In this document: piece after piece, positions 46,746-56,884 of the stretch | Numbering within the stretch: position 1 is the stretch's first letter | How the letters are laid out: each line of letters begins with the position of its first letter | NCBI GenBank assembly: GCA_017390475.1 | Contig: JAFPBO010000014.1 | Span: 62,001-126,000, forward strand | DNA: 64,000 nucleotides | Source of the DNA: Loktanella sp. | Lineage (GTDB): Bacteria > Pseudomonadota > Alphaproteobacteria > Rhodobacterales > Rhodobacteraceae | Direction: 5' to 3' | The notes under the pieces: model-generated | What the model was told of the DNA's origin: nothing | The model's database searches: none | What the model saw: only the letters and a program-made list of their open reading frames with translations | Program-made: the position numbers and the translations under genes

Positions 46746-47813
46746 TCACTGCGCCGGGATCAACTTGTCAGCACGCAGACGCGCAAACAGATCAAAGAAC
46801 GCGTCATCCGTGGCAACATATCCGGTAAAGCCCATCCGGCGGCATTTCGACATGTCGGTGACCACTTCGATCGGGCGGCCAAGATCGGCGTCAGTGTGCC
46901 AGGGCGAAACAAGCCGGTTTATATCGGCTTCGGCAAGGCCATGGCGGGCGACAATGTCAGACCATATCTTTGCATCGTCTTTCATCTGTTTGGCAAGCGG
47001 GCGGGCAGTCCCATCAAACTCTTCCGCCTCAATGCCGAACGCGTCGGCGATGCGGCTCCACATCCAGCGCCACCGGAAGATGTCGCCGTTAACGATGTTG
47101 AAATCCTCATTGCGGGCTTCAGGGGTGACTGCGGCCCAGACGACCTGTGCTGCAAGCTGCCGCGCATCCGTCATATCGGTCAGGCCCGCCCATTGCATCG
47201 CCGATCCGGGAAAGCGGAACGGACGCCCGGTCTCGCGGCAGATGGTGGCGTAGACAGCCAGCGTCGCACCCATATTCATGGCATTGCCGACCGCCTTGCC
47301 GATCACCGTATGCGGGCGATGAATGCTCCAGCCAAAACCGTCACGCGCTGCAGCGGCAAATACTTCGTCTTCCTGCGCATAGTAGAAATTTTCGACGTCA
47401 AGCCTGCCCTGATCCTCGCGGAACGGGGTCTGCGGCAGGGTGCCTTGCCCGTAGGCCTCGAACGGGCCGAGATAATGTTTGAGGCCTGTGACCAGTGCCA
47501 CATGTTCCACCGAACCTGCGGGCGATAGCGCGTCCAGCAGGTTGCGCACCATCGCCGCGTTGACGGTGATGTTTTCGGCCTCGGTGTTTTGCCGCAACCA
47601 GCTGGTCAGAAACACATGTGTCGGGTTGATCCCGGCCAGCGCTGCGGCCAAGGCTTGCGGTTCCAGCAAATCGGCTGCGACCGGGGTCACGCCGTCTTGT
47701 TGTCCGGGATTCCGGGCCAGACCAAAGACCTGCCATCCGTCGAGAACCAGCCTTTCGGCGACAGCACTTCCCTGAATGCCAGTGACACCAACCACCAATG
47801 CGCGTTTCGTCAT
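46746..47813 (-). CDS. PRISE-type NAD(P)-dependent reductase (SDR superfamily)
   Basis: 355 residues. The Rossmann motif VVGVTGIQGSAVAERL is at the N-terminus. TGLKHYLGPFEAYG contains the Lys of the progesterone 5-beta-reductase/iridoid synthase-like (PRISE) family, and NFYYAQEDEVF its Tyr. These enzymes reduce activated C=C bonds of enones. The ATG at 47813 has GGAG about seven bases upstream. It follows the TRAP operon on the same strand, 163 bases behind dctM. Substrate unknown. Confidence 0.8.
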   Translation of the reverse strand: MTKRALVVGVTGIQGSAVAERLVLDGWQVFGLARNPGQQDGVTPVAADLLEPQALAAALAGINPTHVFLTSWLRQNTEAENITVNAAMVRNLLDALSPAGSVEHVALVTGLKHYLGPFEAYGQGTLPQTPFREDQGRLDVENFYYAQEDEVFAAAARDGFGWSIHRPHTVIGKAVGNAMNMGATLAVYATICRETGRPFRFPGSAMQWAGLTDMTDARQLAAQVVWAAVTPEARNEDFNIVNGDIFRWRWMWSRIADAFGIEAEEFDGTARPLAKQMKDDAKIWSDIVARHGLAEADINRLVSPWHTDADLGRPIEVVTDMSKCRRMGFTGYVATDDAFFDLFARLRADKLIPAQ

Positions 47814-47976
47814 CCTGCTCTCCAATTTGGTTGTCGTGCGGCACCGATGATCCGGCCTTGGGCCCGGGCAATGACCCGTTCCTGCACGACGTTATGAGAG
47901 CCGACCTAACCACTCTGCCCCGGTTATCCAAGGCATGGTGCGTTTACCTGCGCCAGACCCGGAAGGCAGAGCCCGC

Positions 47977-49281
47977 TTACATCATCCCGGCATAGCGCGG
48001 CAGCCACAGAACCAGATCCGGCGAAAAGGTCAGCACCATCAGCAGCGCGATCAGCAAAGCCAGGAAAATCCAGATTTCGCGGATCATCTCGCCGACCGGA
48101 ATGCCGGTCAGCGCTTTGATGATAAATAGCAGGATCCCGTAGGGCGGCGTTATCAACCCGATCATCATGTTAAAGACCAACACGATCCCCAGATGCACCA
48201 GATCAATGCCCAATGCGGCGGCGGCCGGCAGGAACAGCGGCGTGACCACCAGCATGATCGTCGAGACATCCAGAAAACAGCCCAACACCAGATACAGCAC
48301 ATTGAGCAGCAGCAGGAACTTGATCACCGTCAGGTCCATACTTTGGAACAGGGCAAAGACGTCCTGTGGCAACCGTTCGACGGTGACGATATAGTTAAAG
48401 ATGAACGCGCCACACAGAACGATTGTGACGACGGCTGTCGTGCGCATGGTCGATTTCACAACTTCCCAGAAGTCACGCAAACCCAGGACACGATAGGCAA
48501 AAGAGGCAAGCAGGATCGCATAGAATGCAGATACCGCCGCAGCCTCTGTCGGGGTGAAGATACCGGAATAGATACCGCCCAGCAGGATTACCGGCATCAA
48601 CAGCGCCGGGAAAGCCCGAAGGAACACCAGGGGCAACATCAGCAGCGGCACTGTCGCTTCGACCGGGAAGCCGCGGACCTTTGCCATGATGTAAACCGCG
48701 ACCCCAAGGGTGACGCAGATCATCAGTGCCGGGATCACGCCGCCAAGAAATAGCGCGCCCACCGATGTTGATGAGATCAGCGCATAAAACACCATCGGAA
48801 TGGATGGCGGAAAGATCGGCCCAACGACCGAGGATGTCGCGGTGATCGCCCCGGCAAAGCCACGCGGATAGCGCCCATCCTGTGTCATCATGCCGGTGAT
48901 GACCTTCCCGACGCCGGCCACATCTGAAATGGCCGACCCGGACATGCCAGAAAAGATCAGCGATGTCAGAATATTGACCTGCGCCAGTCCGCCCGGAACC
49001 CGCCCGACCAATGCCAATGCGAATGACAGCAGCCGGTCCGAAACCTTGCCTGCATTCATGATATTTCCGGCGAAGATGAACAATGGCACCGCAAGGGCAA
49101 CAAAATTGCCAAAGACGCCGTTCAGCACATTTTCTGCCGCCAGTCCGACATCACGCCCGGCCATAACCAGATAAAAGATACTGGAGACGATCATCGCGAT
49201 CCCCAGCGGCACGCCGGTGATCGTTGTCACTACCAAAATCACAAGCATAATGATCAGCGCATAATCTGCGAAAAATTCCAT
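47977..49281 (-). CDS. dctM: TRAP transporter large permease (DctM family)
   Basis: Sodium-coupled importer subunit, 434 residues with about twelve membrane helices. GMSGSAISDVAGVGKVITGMM and FPPSIPMVFYALIS are conserved DctM segments. The ATG at 49281 gives the usual N-terminus (MEFFADYALIIMLV), 16 bases after dctQ. Confidence 0.94.
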   Translation of the reverse strand: MEFFADYALIIMLVILVVTTITGVPLGIAMIVSSIFYLVMAGRDVGLAAENVLNGVFGNFVALAVPLFIFAGNIMNAGKVSDRLLSFALALVGRVPGGLAQVNILTSLIFSGMSGSAISDVAGVGKVITGMMTQDGRYPRGFAGAITATSSVVGPIFPPSIPMVFYALISSTSVGALFLGGVIPALMICVTLGVAVYIMAKVRGFPVEATVPLLMLPLVFLRAFPALLMPVILLGGIYSGIFTPTEAAAVSAFYAILLASFAYRVLGLRDFWEVVKSTMRTTAVVTIVLCGAFIFNYIVTVERLPQDVFALFQSMDLTVIKFLLLLNVLYLVLGCFLDVSTIMLVVTPLFLPAAAALGIDLVHLGIVLVFNMMIGLITPPYGILLFIIKALTGIPVGEMIREIWIFLALLIALLMVLTFSPDLVLWLPRYAGMM

Positions 49282-49297
49282 CAATTCAGGTATCCTG

Positions 49298-49801
49298 TCA
49301 AATTTGCGCGCGCCAGTCCGGTCCAACCAGACGGAACAGCCGTGCAGCCGCTTTCAGGGCAAAGCCCACAACGAACAAAAGGTAGCAGCCATAGATCCAA
49401 TGCATCGGCAACCGCATCACCGGGCTTTTGCGGCGCGTCAGGAACTCCAGATATTCCAGCGTATAGGGAATAAGGATTCCGAAGGCGACGATCACCATGA
49501 TCATGGAAAAGATTGCGAATATCCGCTGCACCTTTGGCGACACGGCGGAATAGACCACGTCAAAAGCAACATGTTCGCGGATCGGCACGACAAAGGCCGC
49601 AGCCCAGAACACTGTCCAGATAAATGCGATCATGGTAAATTCTTCGGTCCAGCGCAGCGGATCGCCGATGACATAGCGAAAGAAGATCTGGATGATAAAA
49701 CCGGCAAAGGCTGTGATGAACAGCAGCCCGCCAACCGCGTTGGCGACCTGCGTCAGCAGGTCACCAATGCGATGAAAGGACGATTTTTCTTGCCCTGTCA
49801 C
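49298..49801 (-). CDS. dctQ: TRAP transporter small permease (DctQ family)
   Basis: 167 residues, four helices, with the typical RYVIGDPLRWTEEF segment. It starts with GTG at 49801 behind GGAGGCGAGGC, 12 bases after the dctP stop. Confidence 0.93.
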   Translation of the reverse strand: MTGQEKSSFHRIGDLLTQVANAVGGLLFITAFAGFIIQIFFRYVIGDPLRWTEEFTMIAFIWTVFWAAAFVVPIREHVAFDVVYSAVSPKVQRIFAIFSMIMVIVAFGILIPYTLEYLEFLTRRKSPVMRLPMHWIYGCYLLFVVGFALKAAARLFRLVGPDWRAQI

Positions 49802-49813
49802 GCCTCGCCTCCG

Positions 49814-50800
49814 TTAATCGGCGAGCGCATTGATCGCATCAACCCAGCCTTCTGGCCAGTCGGCCGAACGGGGGGAATCGGCATAGAAGGCCTGTACATG
49901 GCTGCGGAACGCATCCAGATCAGGCTCGGTGACCTGAAGCCCTTCGCTTTCAAAGAAAGCAACCAGTCGGGCTTCTTCTGCCAGCCGCTCTTCGTTGTTC
50001 CAGTCGCAGGCTTCGATTGCGGCATCGCGCAAGGCAGTCTGTTCATCTGCGTCAAGCTGATCCCAAGTCTGGTTATTAACGACGATATTGACGCCATCCA
50101 CCAGATGATTGGTCAGAACGATCTGCTCGGTGACTTCATAAAACTTAGCGGCTTCGACCGTTGGCAGCGGATTGTCCTGCGCGTCGATCGTGCCGGTTTG
50201 CAGCGCCAGATACACCTCACCAAACGGCAGCGGGGTTGGCGACGCGCCCAAGGCTTCGCCCAGGAACAGCCAGGAATCTGATCCCGGCATCCGCAGCTTT
50301 ACACCTTGCAGATCGGCAGGGGTCTGCACATCACGCACCCGGCGGAGGTTCATCTGACGTGTACCCAGATAGCAGGTGTCCAGCACCTGCACATCCATTT
50401 CGTCGGATACTCTTTGCACAAATTCAGCGCCGATATCGGACCCGAGGAAAGCCCGATAATGGTCGGGAGTTTGGAACAGATAACCTGCGGTCAAAAGGTT
50501 ATAGGCCGGGATACTGTCAGAGATCAGCTGGAACGACAGATAAGTGACTTCTGCATTGCCACGCTGCAAAGCGTCCAAATCGGCCCCCTGCCCGAACAAT
50601 GACCCGGAATCGTAAAGCTGAACATCAAACCGGTCCGGCACTGCCGTATTCAGCGCATCAGAAAACACCTGCATCGCGCGCGTATGAATATCTGATGGCA
50701 CCGAAGCCGTCGTGAATTTCAGCTCAATCGTGTCCTGCGCCAGTGCGGCGCCGCCCATCAGTGTGGTGGCCAGCATGGTGGCGATAAGTTTGTTTCGCAT
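49814..50800 (-). CDS. dctP: TRAP transporter solute-binding protein (DctP family)
   Basis: Periplasmic receptor, 328 residues, with signal peptide (MRNKLIATMLATTLMGGAALAQ). LKLRMPGSDSWLFLGEALGA-type region (LRMPGSDSWLF, residues about 165-175) and FGEVYLALQTGTIDAQDNPL are characteristic and carry the Arg that binds a carboxylate. GGAGGAG precedes the ATG at 50800. Divergent from the DapA-type aldolase, so the substrate may be a keto- or sugar acid. Confidence 0.93.
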   Translation of the reverse strand: MRNKLIATMLATTLMGGAALAQDTIELKFTTASVPSDIHTRAMQVFSDALNTAVPDRFDVQLYDSGSLFGQGADLDALQRGNAEVTYLSFQLISDSIPAYNLLTAGYLFQTPDHYRAFLGSDIGAEFVQRVSDEMDVQVLDTCYLGTRQMNLRRVRDVQTPADLQGVKLRMPGSDSWLFLGEALGASPTPLPFGEVYLALQTGTIDAQDNPLPTVEAAKFYEVTEQIVLTNHLVDGVNIVVNNQTWDQLDADEQTALRDAAIEACDWNNEERLAEEARLVAFFESEGLQVTEPDLDAFRSHVQAFYADSPRSADWPEGWVDAINALAD

Positions 50801-50897
50801 GTCGGTTTCTCCTCCCGGTCGTGCATTGATTGCAGAGGCCGCAATGTTGCGGCGGTTTGCAAAAGTCACTTTACGAGTGGGCTACACTTATGTAAAG

Positions 50898-50912
50898 ACT
50901 GATTGTATCAGT
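50898..50912. promoter_or_regulatory. Palindrome between dctP and the aldolase gene, candidate GntR operator
   Basis: ACTGAT-TGT-ATCAGT has perfect six-base arms and sits midway between the divergent starts at 50800 and 50956. The GntR-type regulator is encoded next to the aldolase, and FCD-type GntR proteins bind short palindromes of this kind. Confidence 0.45.
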
Positions 50913-50955
50913 TCTACACTCAAACACCGAATAAGATGGGCTAAAGGGAAAATTA

Positions 50956-51858
50956 ATGCACAATAACAATAGATTGACTGGCGTCGTCGGGGCAGCAATC
51001 ACACCGCTTAACCTTGACCTCACGCCCGATGTGGATCGGCTGTTTGCGCATTGCACGCATATGTTGGCGCAGGGCTGCACCTATACTTCGGTGTTCGGTA
51101 CGACCGGCGAAGGTGCGTCCTTTTCCGCCCGTCAGAAAATCGACGCGCTGCGCCAGTTGGCAAAGCTTGGCCTTGATATGTCCCGCCAGATCCCCGGCAT
51201 CATGGAAAGCAGCATTGACGCCGCAGCAGAGCAATACCGCGTGGCAGCCGATCTGGGCGTGCGTGCCGCGCTGATCATCCCCCCGTTTTACTATACCCCT
51301 GCGGACGATGATGCGGTGGCTGATTTCTACGCCGCTGTCGTCACCCGCGCCGGGTCGCCAGATCTGGGCATTGTCCTTTATAATTTTCCAGCCTTCAGTG
51401 GCGTGTGTTTCACACCTGATCTGGTGCGACGCGTTGTTGCGCGATTGGGCAAGCGGGTGATTGGCATCAAGGATTCGACAGGCAATCTGGAGGAAGGTCT
51501 GGCATTGATCGCAGCCTTCCCCGATCTGGCGATCTTTACCGGCGATGACCGTCTGGTCACGCGCATGGTTGCCGCTGGTGGCGCGGGCATGATCGGCGGT
51601 ATGGTCAATTTGTTCCCGGCGGAATGTGTGGCATTGTTCAATGGTCAGGCCTCGCAAGACGCAGAGGATCTGGCGACGTCGCGGATTGCAACCGTGAACG
51701 ACATGGGCGGCTTGTCCGCCATCAAGGCGGTCTTGGGCCTGCGTCATGATGACCCGGCCTATACCCGCACTTGCCCGCCACTCCGGGGCTTGACGCCAGA
51801 GGCAGGTGCCAGTGTTCTCCGTGAACTGGGGCTGGAAAAGGAACTGGCCCCTTCGTGA
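50956..51858 (+). CDS. DapA-family class I aldolase/lyase
   Basis: Schiff-base aldolase of 300 residues (dihydrodipicolinate synthase / N-acetylneuraminate lyase superfamily). FGTTGEGASFS, the Tyr motif LYNFPAFSGV and the Schiff-base Lys in VIGIKDSTGN are intact. AAGGGAAAATTA precedes the ATG. Neighbouring TRAP, GntR and glycosidase genes point to breakdown of a 2-keto-3-deoxy sugar acid or similar, not lysine synthesis. Substrate not determined. Confidence 0.88.
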   Translation: MHNNNRLTGVVGAAITPLNLDLTPDVDRLFAHCTHMLAQGCTYTSVFGTTGEGASFSARQKIDALRQLAKLGLDMSRQIPGIMESSIDAAAEQYRVAADLGVRAALIIPPFYYTPADDDAVADFYAAVVTRAGSPDLGIVLYNFPAFSGVCFTPDLVRRVVARLGKRVIGIKDSTGNLEEGLALIAAFPDLAIFTGDDRLVTRMVAAGGAGMIGGMVNLFPAECVALFNGQASQDAEDLATSRIATVNDMGGLSAIKAVLGLRHDDPAYTRTCPPLRGLTPEAGASVLRELGLEKELAPS

Positions 51859-51899
51859 TAAATAGTCGCCCCGTTCAGGCACCCATCAGGGAGGTAGCG

Positions 51900-52580
51900 A
51901 TGGCCGCCAAATCAAATGCAGTGACACCGCGCCGCACCGATGGCGGCGTGACCAAAGCCGCCTATGAGACCTTTCAGGCAGCCCTTCTGGACGGGCGCCT
52001 GCGCCCCGGCCAATTGGTCAGCCAGCGCGATCTGGTGGATATGCTGCATTTGTCGGTCGGTGCGTTGCGTGAACTTTTGCCCCGGTTGAAGGCCGAAGGT
52101 CTGGTGCTGGTCTATCCGCAGCGCGGTATTCAGGTGCCTGCCATCGACCTGCCGATGATCCGCGATGCATTCCAGATGCGCGCTGCCCTGGAACGCGAGG
52201 CAGTGTTGCATGCCGTCAAATCAATGCCCGCCGCAGAGCTGATCACGCAACGCAAACTGCATGAAGACGTGCTGGCGCAGGTCACAGATTCCGCAGATGA
52301 CGCGCTGTTTGCCCGCGGGCAAGAAGTGGACAGCGGTTTTCACGCCACATTGATGGCGGCCACGATGAATGCGCTGTTGATCAACGCGCATCACATCAAC
52401 AGTATCCGTATTCGACTGATCAAGCTGGACCGGATCAGCCTTGGCCCCAACACCCTGCCGAGCGCATTCAACGACCATCTGGCCGTCATCGATGCGATCC
52501 TGTCGCGCGATCCCACCGCCGCGACACAAGCGATGGACCGCCATATCGCCAATGCCCGCGACAGGGCGATGGAGCTATAG
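51900..52580 (+). CDS. GntR-family regulator (FCD subfamily)
   Basis: 226 residues. Winged helix-turn-helix in the N-terminus (LRPGQLVSQRDLVDMLHLSV, GALRELLPRLKAEGLV) and an all-helical FCD ligand domain with the metal-binding type His residues (HATLMAATMN, FNDHLAVIDAIL, DRHIANARDRA). GGGAGGT lies before the ATG at 51900. Located between aldolase and rhamnosidase, it most likely controls this cluster and the divergent TRAP operon. Confidence 0.9.
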   Translation: MAAKSNAVTPRRTDGGVTKAAYETFQAALLDGRLRPGQLVSQRDLVDMLHLSVGALRELLPRLKAEGLVLVYPQRGIQVPAIDLPMIRDAFQMRAALEREAVLHAVKSMPAAELITQRKLHEDVLAQVTDSADDALFARGQEVDSGFHATLMAATMNALLINAHHINSIRIRLIKLDRISLGPNTLPSAFNDHLAVIDAILSRDPTAATQAMDRHIANARDRAMEL

Positions 52581-55256
52581 ATGCCTGTTGATAGTGAAAA
52601 CAACAGGCCGCATGTCCTGCGTTTGCGCTGCAACGACTTGTGCATGCCGGATGGGCTGCACAACCCGGTGCCAAAATTCAGCTGGGCCGTTGCAGGGAAT
52701 ACCCCCCATGTCACCGCCTGGCGCATCATTGCCGATTTTTCGGCTGATCGCATCGCGCATGGGCGCGGCGATTTATGGGATAGCGGCAAGGTCGAAGCAC
52801 CCGGCGTGTTCAATGCGACATGGGATGGGCCTGCCCTGCCAAGCGATGCGCGGGTGTTCTACAGCGTTCAGATCTGGGATCATCGTGGTCGCGTGTCAGA
52901 CTTTGCGGAACCCGCATCATTCTTTACCGGGCTGGCGACGCAGGACTGGCGCGGCGATTGGATCGCCCGCTATTTCGTGCTGCCAGAAGGGCGCGCCGTC
53001 CCGCAGGACACGCGCTATGACAACCGCTTTCAGGCGCGGCCTGCCGATTATCTGCGCCGCTCTTTTGAGGTGCCCGGCAAACCTGTACGGGCCTTTGTCT
53101 ATGTCTCGGCTCTTGGCCTCTATGAGCTGTACCTGAACGGTCAGCGCATCGGCGATCACGTGATGACACCGGGGTGGACCGATTACCATATCCGCGCCCC
53201 TTATCAGACCTTCGATGTTACCAACCTGCTGACCGAAGGCCCGAATGTCATTGGGGCGATCCTCGGCGAAGGCTGGTATAGCGGCCGCATCGGCCACAAC
53301 CAGCGCCGTGCAGGCAACCATTATGGCGGGCGTCCGGCGCTGATGCTGCAATTGCATGTGGAATATGACAACGGCGAAACCCTTTGCCTCACATCCGATG
53401 ACCAATGGCAGACAAGGCAAGGCCCGATCTGTTATTCGGATTTTCTGGCAGGCGAAATGTATGATGCCCGGCTGGAACTGAAGGGCTGGTGCGAACAGGG
53501 ATATCAACCGAAATACTGGCAACCGGTCGAGGTAATCAGCCCCGAACCCTGCGCCCCGTTGCTGGAACCATCGCGCACAGAGCCCGCCCGCGAGGTCGCC
53601 GTTCTACCGGTGCAACACCAAAGCACAGCGCCTGATGGCAGCATGGTCTTTGATTTCGGGCAGAACCTTGCGGGCTATGTCCAGATGCAGGTGACCGCAC
53701 CGCGCGGTACCGAAATCAGACTGCGCCATGCCGAACGGCTGGATGATGATGGCGCACTTTACACCGCCAACCTGCGTTATGCCGTGTCCGAGGATATCTA
53801 TATCTGCCACGGCGATGGCGTCGAACATTTCACCCCGCGTTTCACCTTTCACGGTTTTCAATATCTGGGCCTGTCAGCCTCTGCGCCTTTGCAAGACCTG
53901 TCGCTGCAGGCCGTCGCCATTCAGACAGACCTGCCGGTGACAGGCCAGATCAGCACCGGAAACCCGATGCTGAACCAGCTTATTTCAAACATATTCTGGA
54001 GCCAGCGTGGCAATTTCCTGTCTGTGCCGACCGATTGCCCGCAACGCGATGAACGTTATGGCTGGACCGCAGATGCGCAGGTCTTCTGGCGGACGGCGGG
54101 CTATTTCATGGATGTCTCGACTTTCCTGTCGAAATGGATGGAAGACCTGATTGACGGTCAGTCAGCGGACGGCGTTTTCCCCGATGTCGCCCCCACAAAA
54201 CCGCTGAACCCCTACCGTTTGACACCCCAGCCCGGCGCACCGGCCTGGGGAGATGCGCCCATCATCATGGCTTGGGAACACTACACCCGCTACGCCGATA
54301 CGCACCTGTTGCAGCGCTGCTGGCAACCCTTTTGCGACTGGATGGACTGGATCGCGGCACACAACCCCGATGGTCTGCGCGTCAATGCGGTGAACAACAA
54401 CTATGGCGACTGGCTGTCGATCGGACCTGCCACACACCGACCGCTGATAAATACCGCTTACTGGATACATCTGGCCGATCTGATGGGCCATATTGCCGGG
54501 GTGATTGGTGAACCTTCTGCCCGCTGGACCGCGCTTGCCGCACGGCTGCGCAAGAGCTTTGTCACCAGTTTCTGGACCGCGCAGGGCACTCTGACCGGGG
54601 ATACCCAGACCGCCTATCTGCTGGCGCTGGATTTTGACCTGCTGCCACCTGCCTTGCGCCCACAGGCGGCGGCACGGTTGGGTGCGTTGATTGACGCAGC
54701 GGACGGGCATTTGCAGACCGGCTTTCTGGGCGTACGCCATCTGGCACCGGTGGTCTGCGACTGGCTGTCACCCACCCGCGCGGTGGATTTGCTGCTGAAG
54801 GAAACCTATCCGTCATGGGGGTTTTCCATTGCCCAAGGTGCCACCACGATCTGGGAACGTTGGGACGGCTGGACACCCGAAGCGGGATTTCAGTCTACCG
54901 CGATGAATTCTTTCAACCATTACGCCTATGGCGCTGTAGGTGAATGGATATGGGCACGGCTGGCCGGTATTGATACAGACGCTGCGGAACCAGGGTTTCG
55001 CAGATTACGGATGCGCCCGGTCTTTGATGCGCGCATCGGCCATGTGACGGCCCATTATGATGCACCGCATGGCCGTATCCACAGTGCCTGGGCGATGCAG
55101 GGCGATCACGTGACCTGGCAAATCACCCTGCCCGCCGATACCAGTGCCGATGTCGCCCTGCCGCAAGGCTGGACCGCACCGCAGGGCACAGATTTCACCT
55201 TGACCGCCGGGGTGTATGATCTGCATCTGACCCGAACAGAAAGGAACGATAGATGA
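52581..55256 (+). CDS. Alpha-L-rhamnosidase (GH78)
   Basis: Removes terminal alpha-L-rhamnose by inversion. 891 residues: N-terminal beta-sandwich domains, the family motif MVFDFGQNLAGYVQM near residue 355, the catalytic (alpha/alpha)6 barrel with DCPQRDERYGWTADAQ near 485 (the Glu of RDE is the expected general acid) and GATTIWERWDGW near 752 (expected base), and a C-terminal beta-domain. There is no signal peptide, so it acts on imported oligosaccharides or glycosides. It begins at the base after the GntR stop and overlaps the kinase start (ATGA). Confidence 0.93.
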   Translation: MPVDSENNRPHVLRLRCNDLCMPDGLHNPVPKFSWAVAGNTPHVTAWRIIADFSADRIAHGRGDLWDSGKVEAPGVFNATWDGPALPSDARVFYSVQIWDHRGRVSDFAEPASFFTGLATQDWRGDWIARYFVLPEGRAVPQDTRYDNRFQARPADYLRRSFEVPGKPVRAFVYVSALGLYELYLNGQRIGDHVMTPGWTDYHIRAPYQTFDVTNLLTEGPNVIGAILGEGWYSGRIGHNQRRAGNHYGGRPALMLQLHVEYDNGETLCLTSDDQWQTRQGPICYSDFLAGEMYDARLELKGWCEQGYQPKYWQPVEVISPEPCAPLLEPSRTEPAREVAVLPVQHQSTAPDGSMVFDFGQNLAGYVQMQVTAPRGTEIRLRHAERLDDDGALYTANLRYAVSEDIYICHGDGVEHFTPRFTFHGFQYLGLSASAPLQDLSLQAVAIQTDLPVTGQISTGNPMLNQLISNIFWSQRGNFLSVPTDCPQRDERYGWTADAQVFWRTAGYFMDVSTFLSKWMEDLIDGQSADGVFPDVAPTKPLNPYRLTPQPGAPAWGDAPIIMAWEHYTRYADTHLLQRCWQPFCDWMDWIAAHNPDGLRVNAVNNNYGDWLSIGPATHRPLINTAYWIHLADLMGHIAGVIGEPSARWTALAARLRKSFVTSFWTAQGTLTGDTQTAYLLALDFDLLPPALRPQAAARLGALIDAADGHLQTGFLGVRHLAPVVCDWLSPTRAVDLLLKETYPSWGFSIAQGATTIWERWDGWTPEAGFQSTAMNSFNHYAYGAVGEWIWARLAGIDTDAAEPGFRRLRMRPVFDARIGHVTAHYDAPHGRIHSAWAMQGDHVTWQITLPADTSADVALPQGWTAPQGTDFTLTAGVYDLHLTRTERNDR

Positions 55257-56884
55257 CTTATTTTCTGGGTGTTGACGTCGGCACCGGCAGTGCGCGTGCG
55301 GGGGTGTTTGATACGTCAGGTTGCTTGCTGGGCACGGCGGCGCAGGCGATCACGACCTATCGGCCGCGGTCGGGTTTTGCGCAGCAAAGTGCGGCGCAGA
55401 TCTGGGCGGCGGTTGCGAAAGCGGTGCGTGGCGCTGTTGCCGATGCCAAAGTGGATGCCACTCAAATCAGCGGTATCGGCTTTGATGCGACCTGTTCGCT
55501 CGTGGTCAGTACCGCGCAGGGCGATCCGGTCTCGGTCGACCCGGACGGGGCGCCAGATCAGGATGTCATCTTGTGGATGGATCACCGCGCATTGGGGGAT
55601 GCAGAGGCGATCAACGCCATCGGTGGCGCGCCGCTGCAATATGTCGGCGGCAAGATCTCGCCAGAGATGGAATTGCCCAAACTGCGTTGGCTGAAACGCG
55701 AAAAGCCGGAGGCCTGGGCCAGCGCTGGCGCATTTTTCGATCTGCCCGACTGGCTGGTGCATCGCGCGACCGGCAACGAGACGCGGTCACTGTGTTCGAT
55801 GGTCTGCAAATGGACCTATCTGGGCCATAAGGGCCTGCAGGGCGAAGGCTGGGACGATGGTTTTCTGACCGCTATTGGCCTGGAAGACCTGACAGATGGC
55901 AACCACGGCCGCATTGGTGCAAGCCTGGCCGCGCCTGGTCAAAGCTGCGGCGGGCTGACGGATGCCGCAGCACAAGAGCTGGGTCTGCGCCCCGGCACGC
56001 CTGTCGCGGCGAGCCTGATTGACGCCCATGCCGGTGCCTTGGGCACGTTGGGTGTCGGGTTGGCGCCGGGCGCGGCGCTTGACGGACGGCTGGCGGTGAT
56101 TGCGGGCACATCGACCTGCCATATTGCGCTGACACGCGATCCGGTTTTTGTGCCCGGCATCTGGGGGCCCTATTTCGGGGTGGTGACAGATCAGCTCTGG
56201 GCGCTGGAAGGCGGGCAATCGGCTGCCGGGGCGCTGCTGGATCATGTGATCGCGCGGCATGCTGACTCTGCCGCGCTGCTTCAGCAGGCCCAGGCGCAGG
56301 GCTGCCGGGTGACCGATCTGATCGAGGCGCATCTGGCGCAGATGGCTGATGAAACCGCAACCCTGACGCAAAACCGGCATGTGCAGCCGGATTTCCATGG
56401 CAATCGGTCGCCGCGCGCAGAACCCTGGCGCAAAGGCGGCGTTGCGGGGCTGACGCTGGACAGCGGGATGGACGATCTGGCGCTGGACTATCTGGCCACG
56501 TTGCAGGCGCTGGCCTATGGCACCCGCCATATCCTGCAGGCGATGCGGGATCAGGGCGTGGTGATCGACACGCTGGTGGTCAGCGGCGGGCTGGCGCGCA
56601 ACGCGCTTTACCTGCGCGAACATGCCGATGCGACAGGCTGCAATGTCGTCGTGCCGGATCAGGACGAACCGGTGCTGCTGGGCTGCGCCATGCTGGGCGC
56701 TGTGGCCGCAGGCGCGCAAGCCGATCTGCCAGCCGCCATGGCGGCCATGTCGGGTGCGGGTGCAGTGATTGCCCCGCGCGGCGGTGCCATCGCCGCCTAT
56801 CACGACCGAAAATACAATGTGATGCTGCGCATGCAGGACGATTACGCCGCCTATGTGGCGATCATGAAAGGGAGTGACCAATGA
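55253..56884 (+). CDS. FGGY-family pentulose/ribulokinase-like kinase
   Basis: Phosphorylates a ketose, 543 residues. [17 protein letters not shown] is the phosphate-1 motif, [14 protein letters not shown] is typical of the D-ribulokinase/ribitol kinase branch, and [13 protein letters not shown] and [19 protein letters not shown] are in the C-terminal domain. Coupled to the isomerase (ATGA overlap) and the rhamnosidase. It probably phosphorylates the ketose made by the isomerase; whether this is rhamnulose, fuculose or ribulose is open. Confidence 0.88.
   Translation: MTYFLGVDVGTGSARAGVFDTSGCLLGTAAQAITTYRPRSGFAQQSAAQIWAAVAKAVRGAVADAKVDATQISGIGFDATCSLVVSTAQGDPVSVDPDGAPDQDVILWMDHRALGDAEAINAIGGAPLQYVGGKISPEMELPKLRWLKREKPEAWASAGAFFDLPDWLVHRATGNETRSLCSMVCKWTYLGHKGLQGEGWDDGFLTAIGLEDLTDGNHGRIGASLAAPGQSCGGLTDAAAQELGLRPGTPVAASLIDAHAGALGTLGVGLAPGAALDGRLAVIAGTSTCHIALTRDPVFVPGIWGPYFGVVTDQLWALEGGQSAAGALLDHVIARHADSAALLQQAQAQGCRVTDLIEAHLAQMADETATLTQNRHVQPDFHGNRSPRAEPWRKGGVAGLTLDSGMDDLALDYLATLQALAYGTRHILQAMRDQGVVIDTLVVSGGLARNALYLREHADATGCNVVVPDQDEPVLLGCAMLGAVAAGAQADLPAAMAAMSGAGAVIAPRGGAIAAYHDRKYNVMLRMQDDYAAYVAIMKGSDQ

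Noticed and set aside
50956-51858. Sialic acid lyase (NanA) with a SiaPQM-type TRAP importer
   Set aside because: Aldolase plus TRAP genes resemble that arrangement, but no nanE, nanK or sialidase gene is present and the neighbours are rhamnosidase and pentulose kinase; the substrate is left open.
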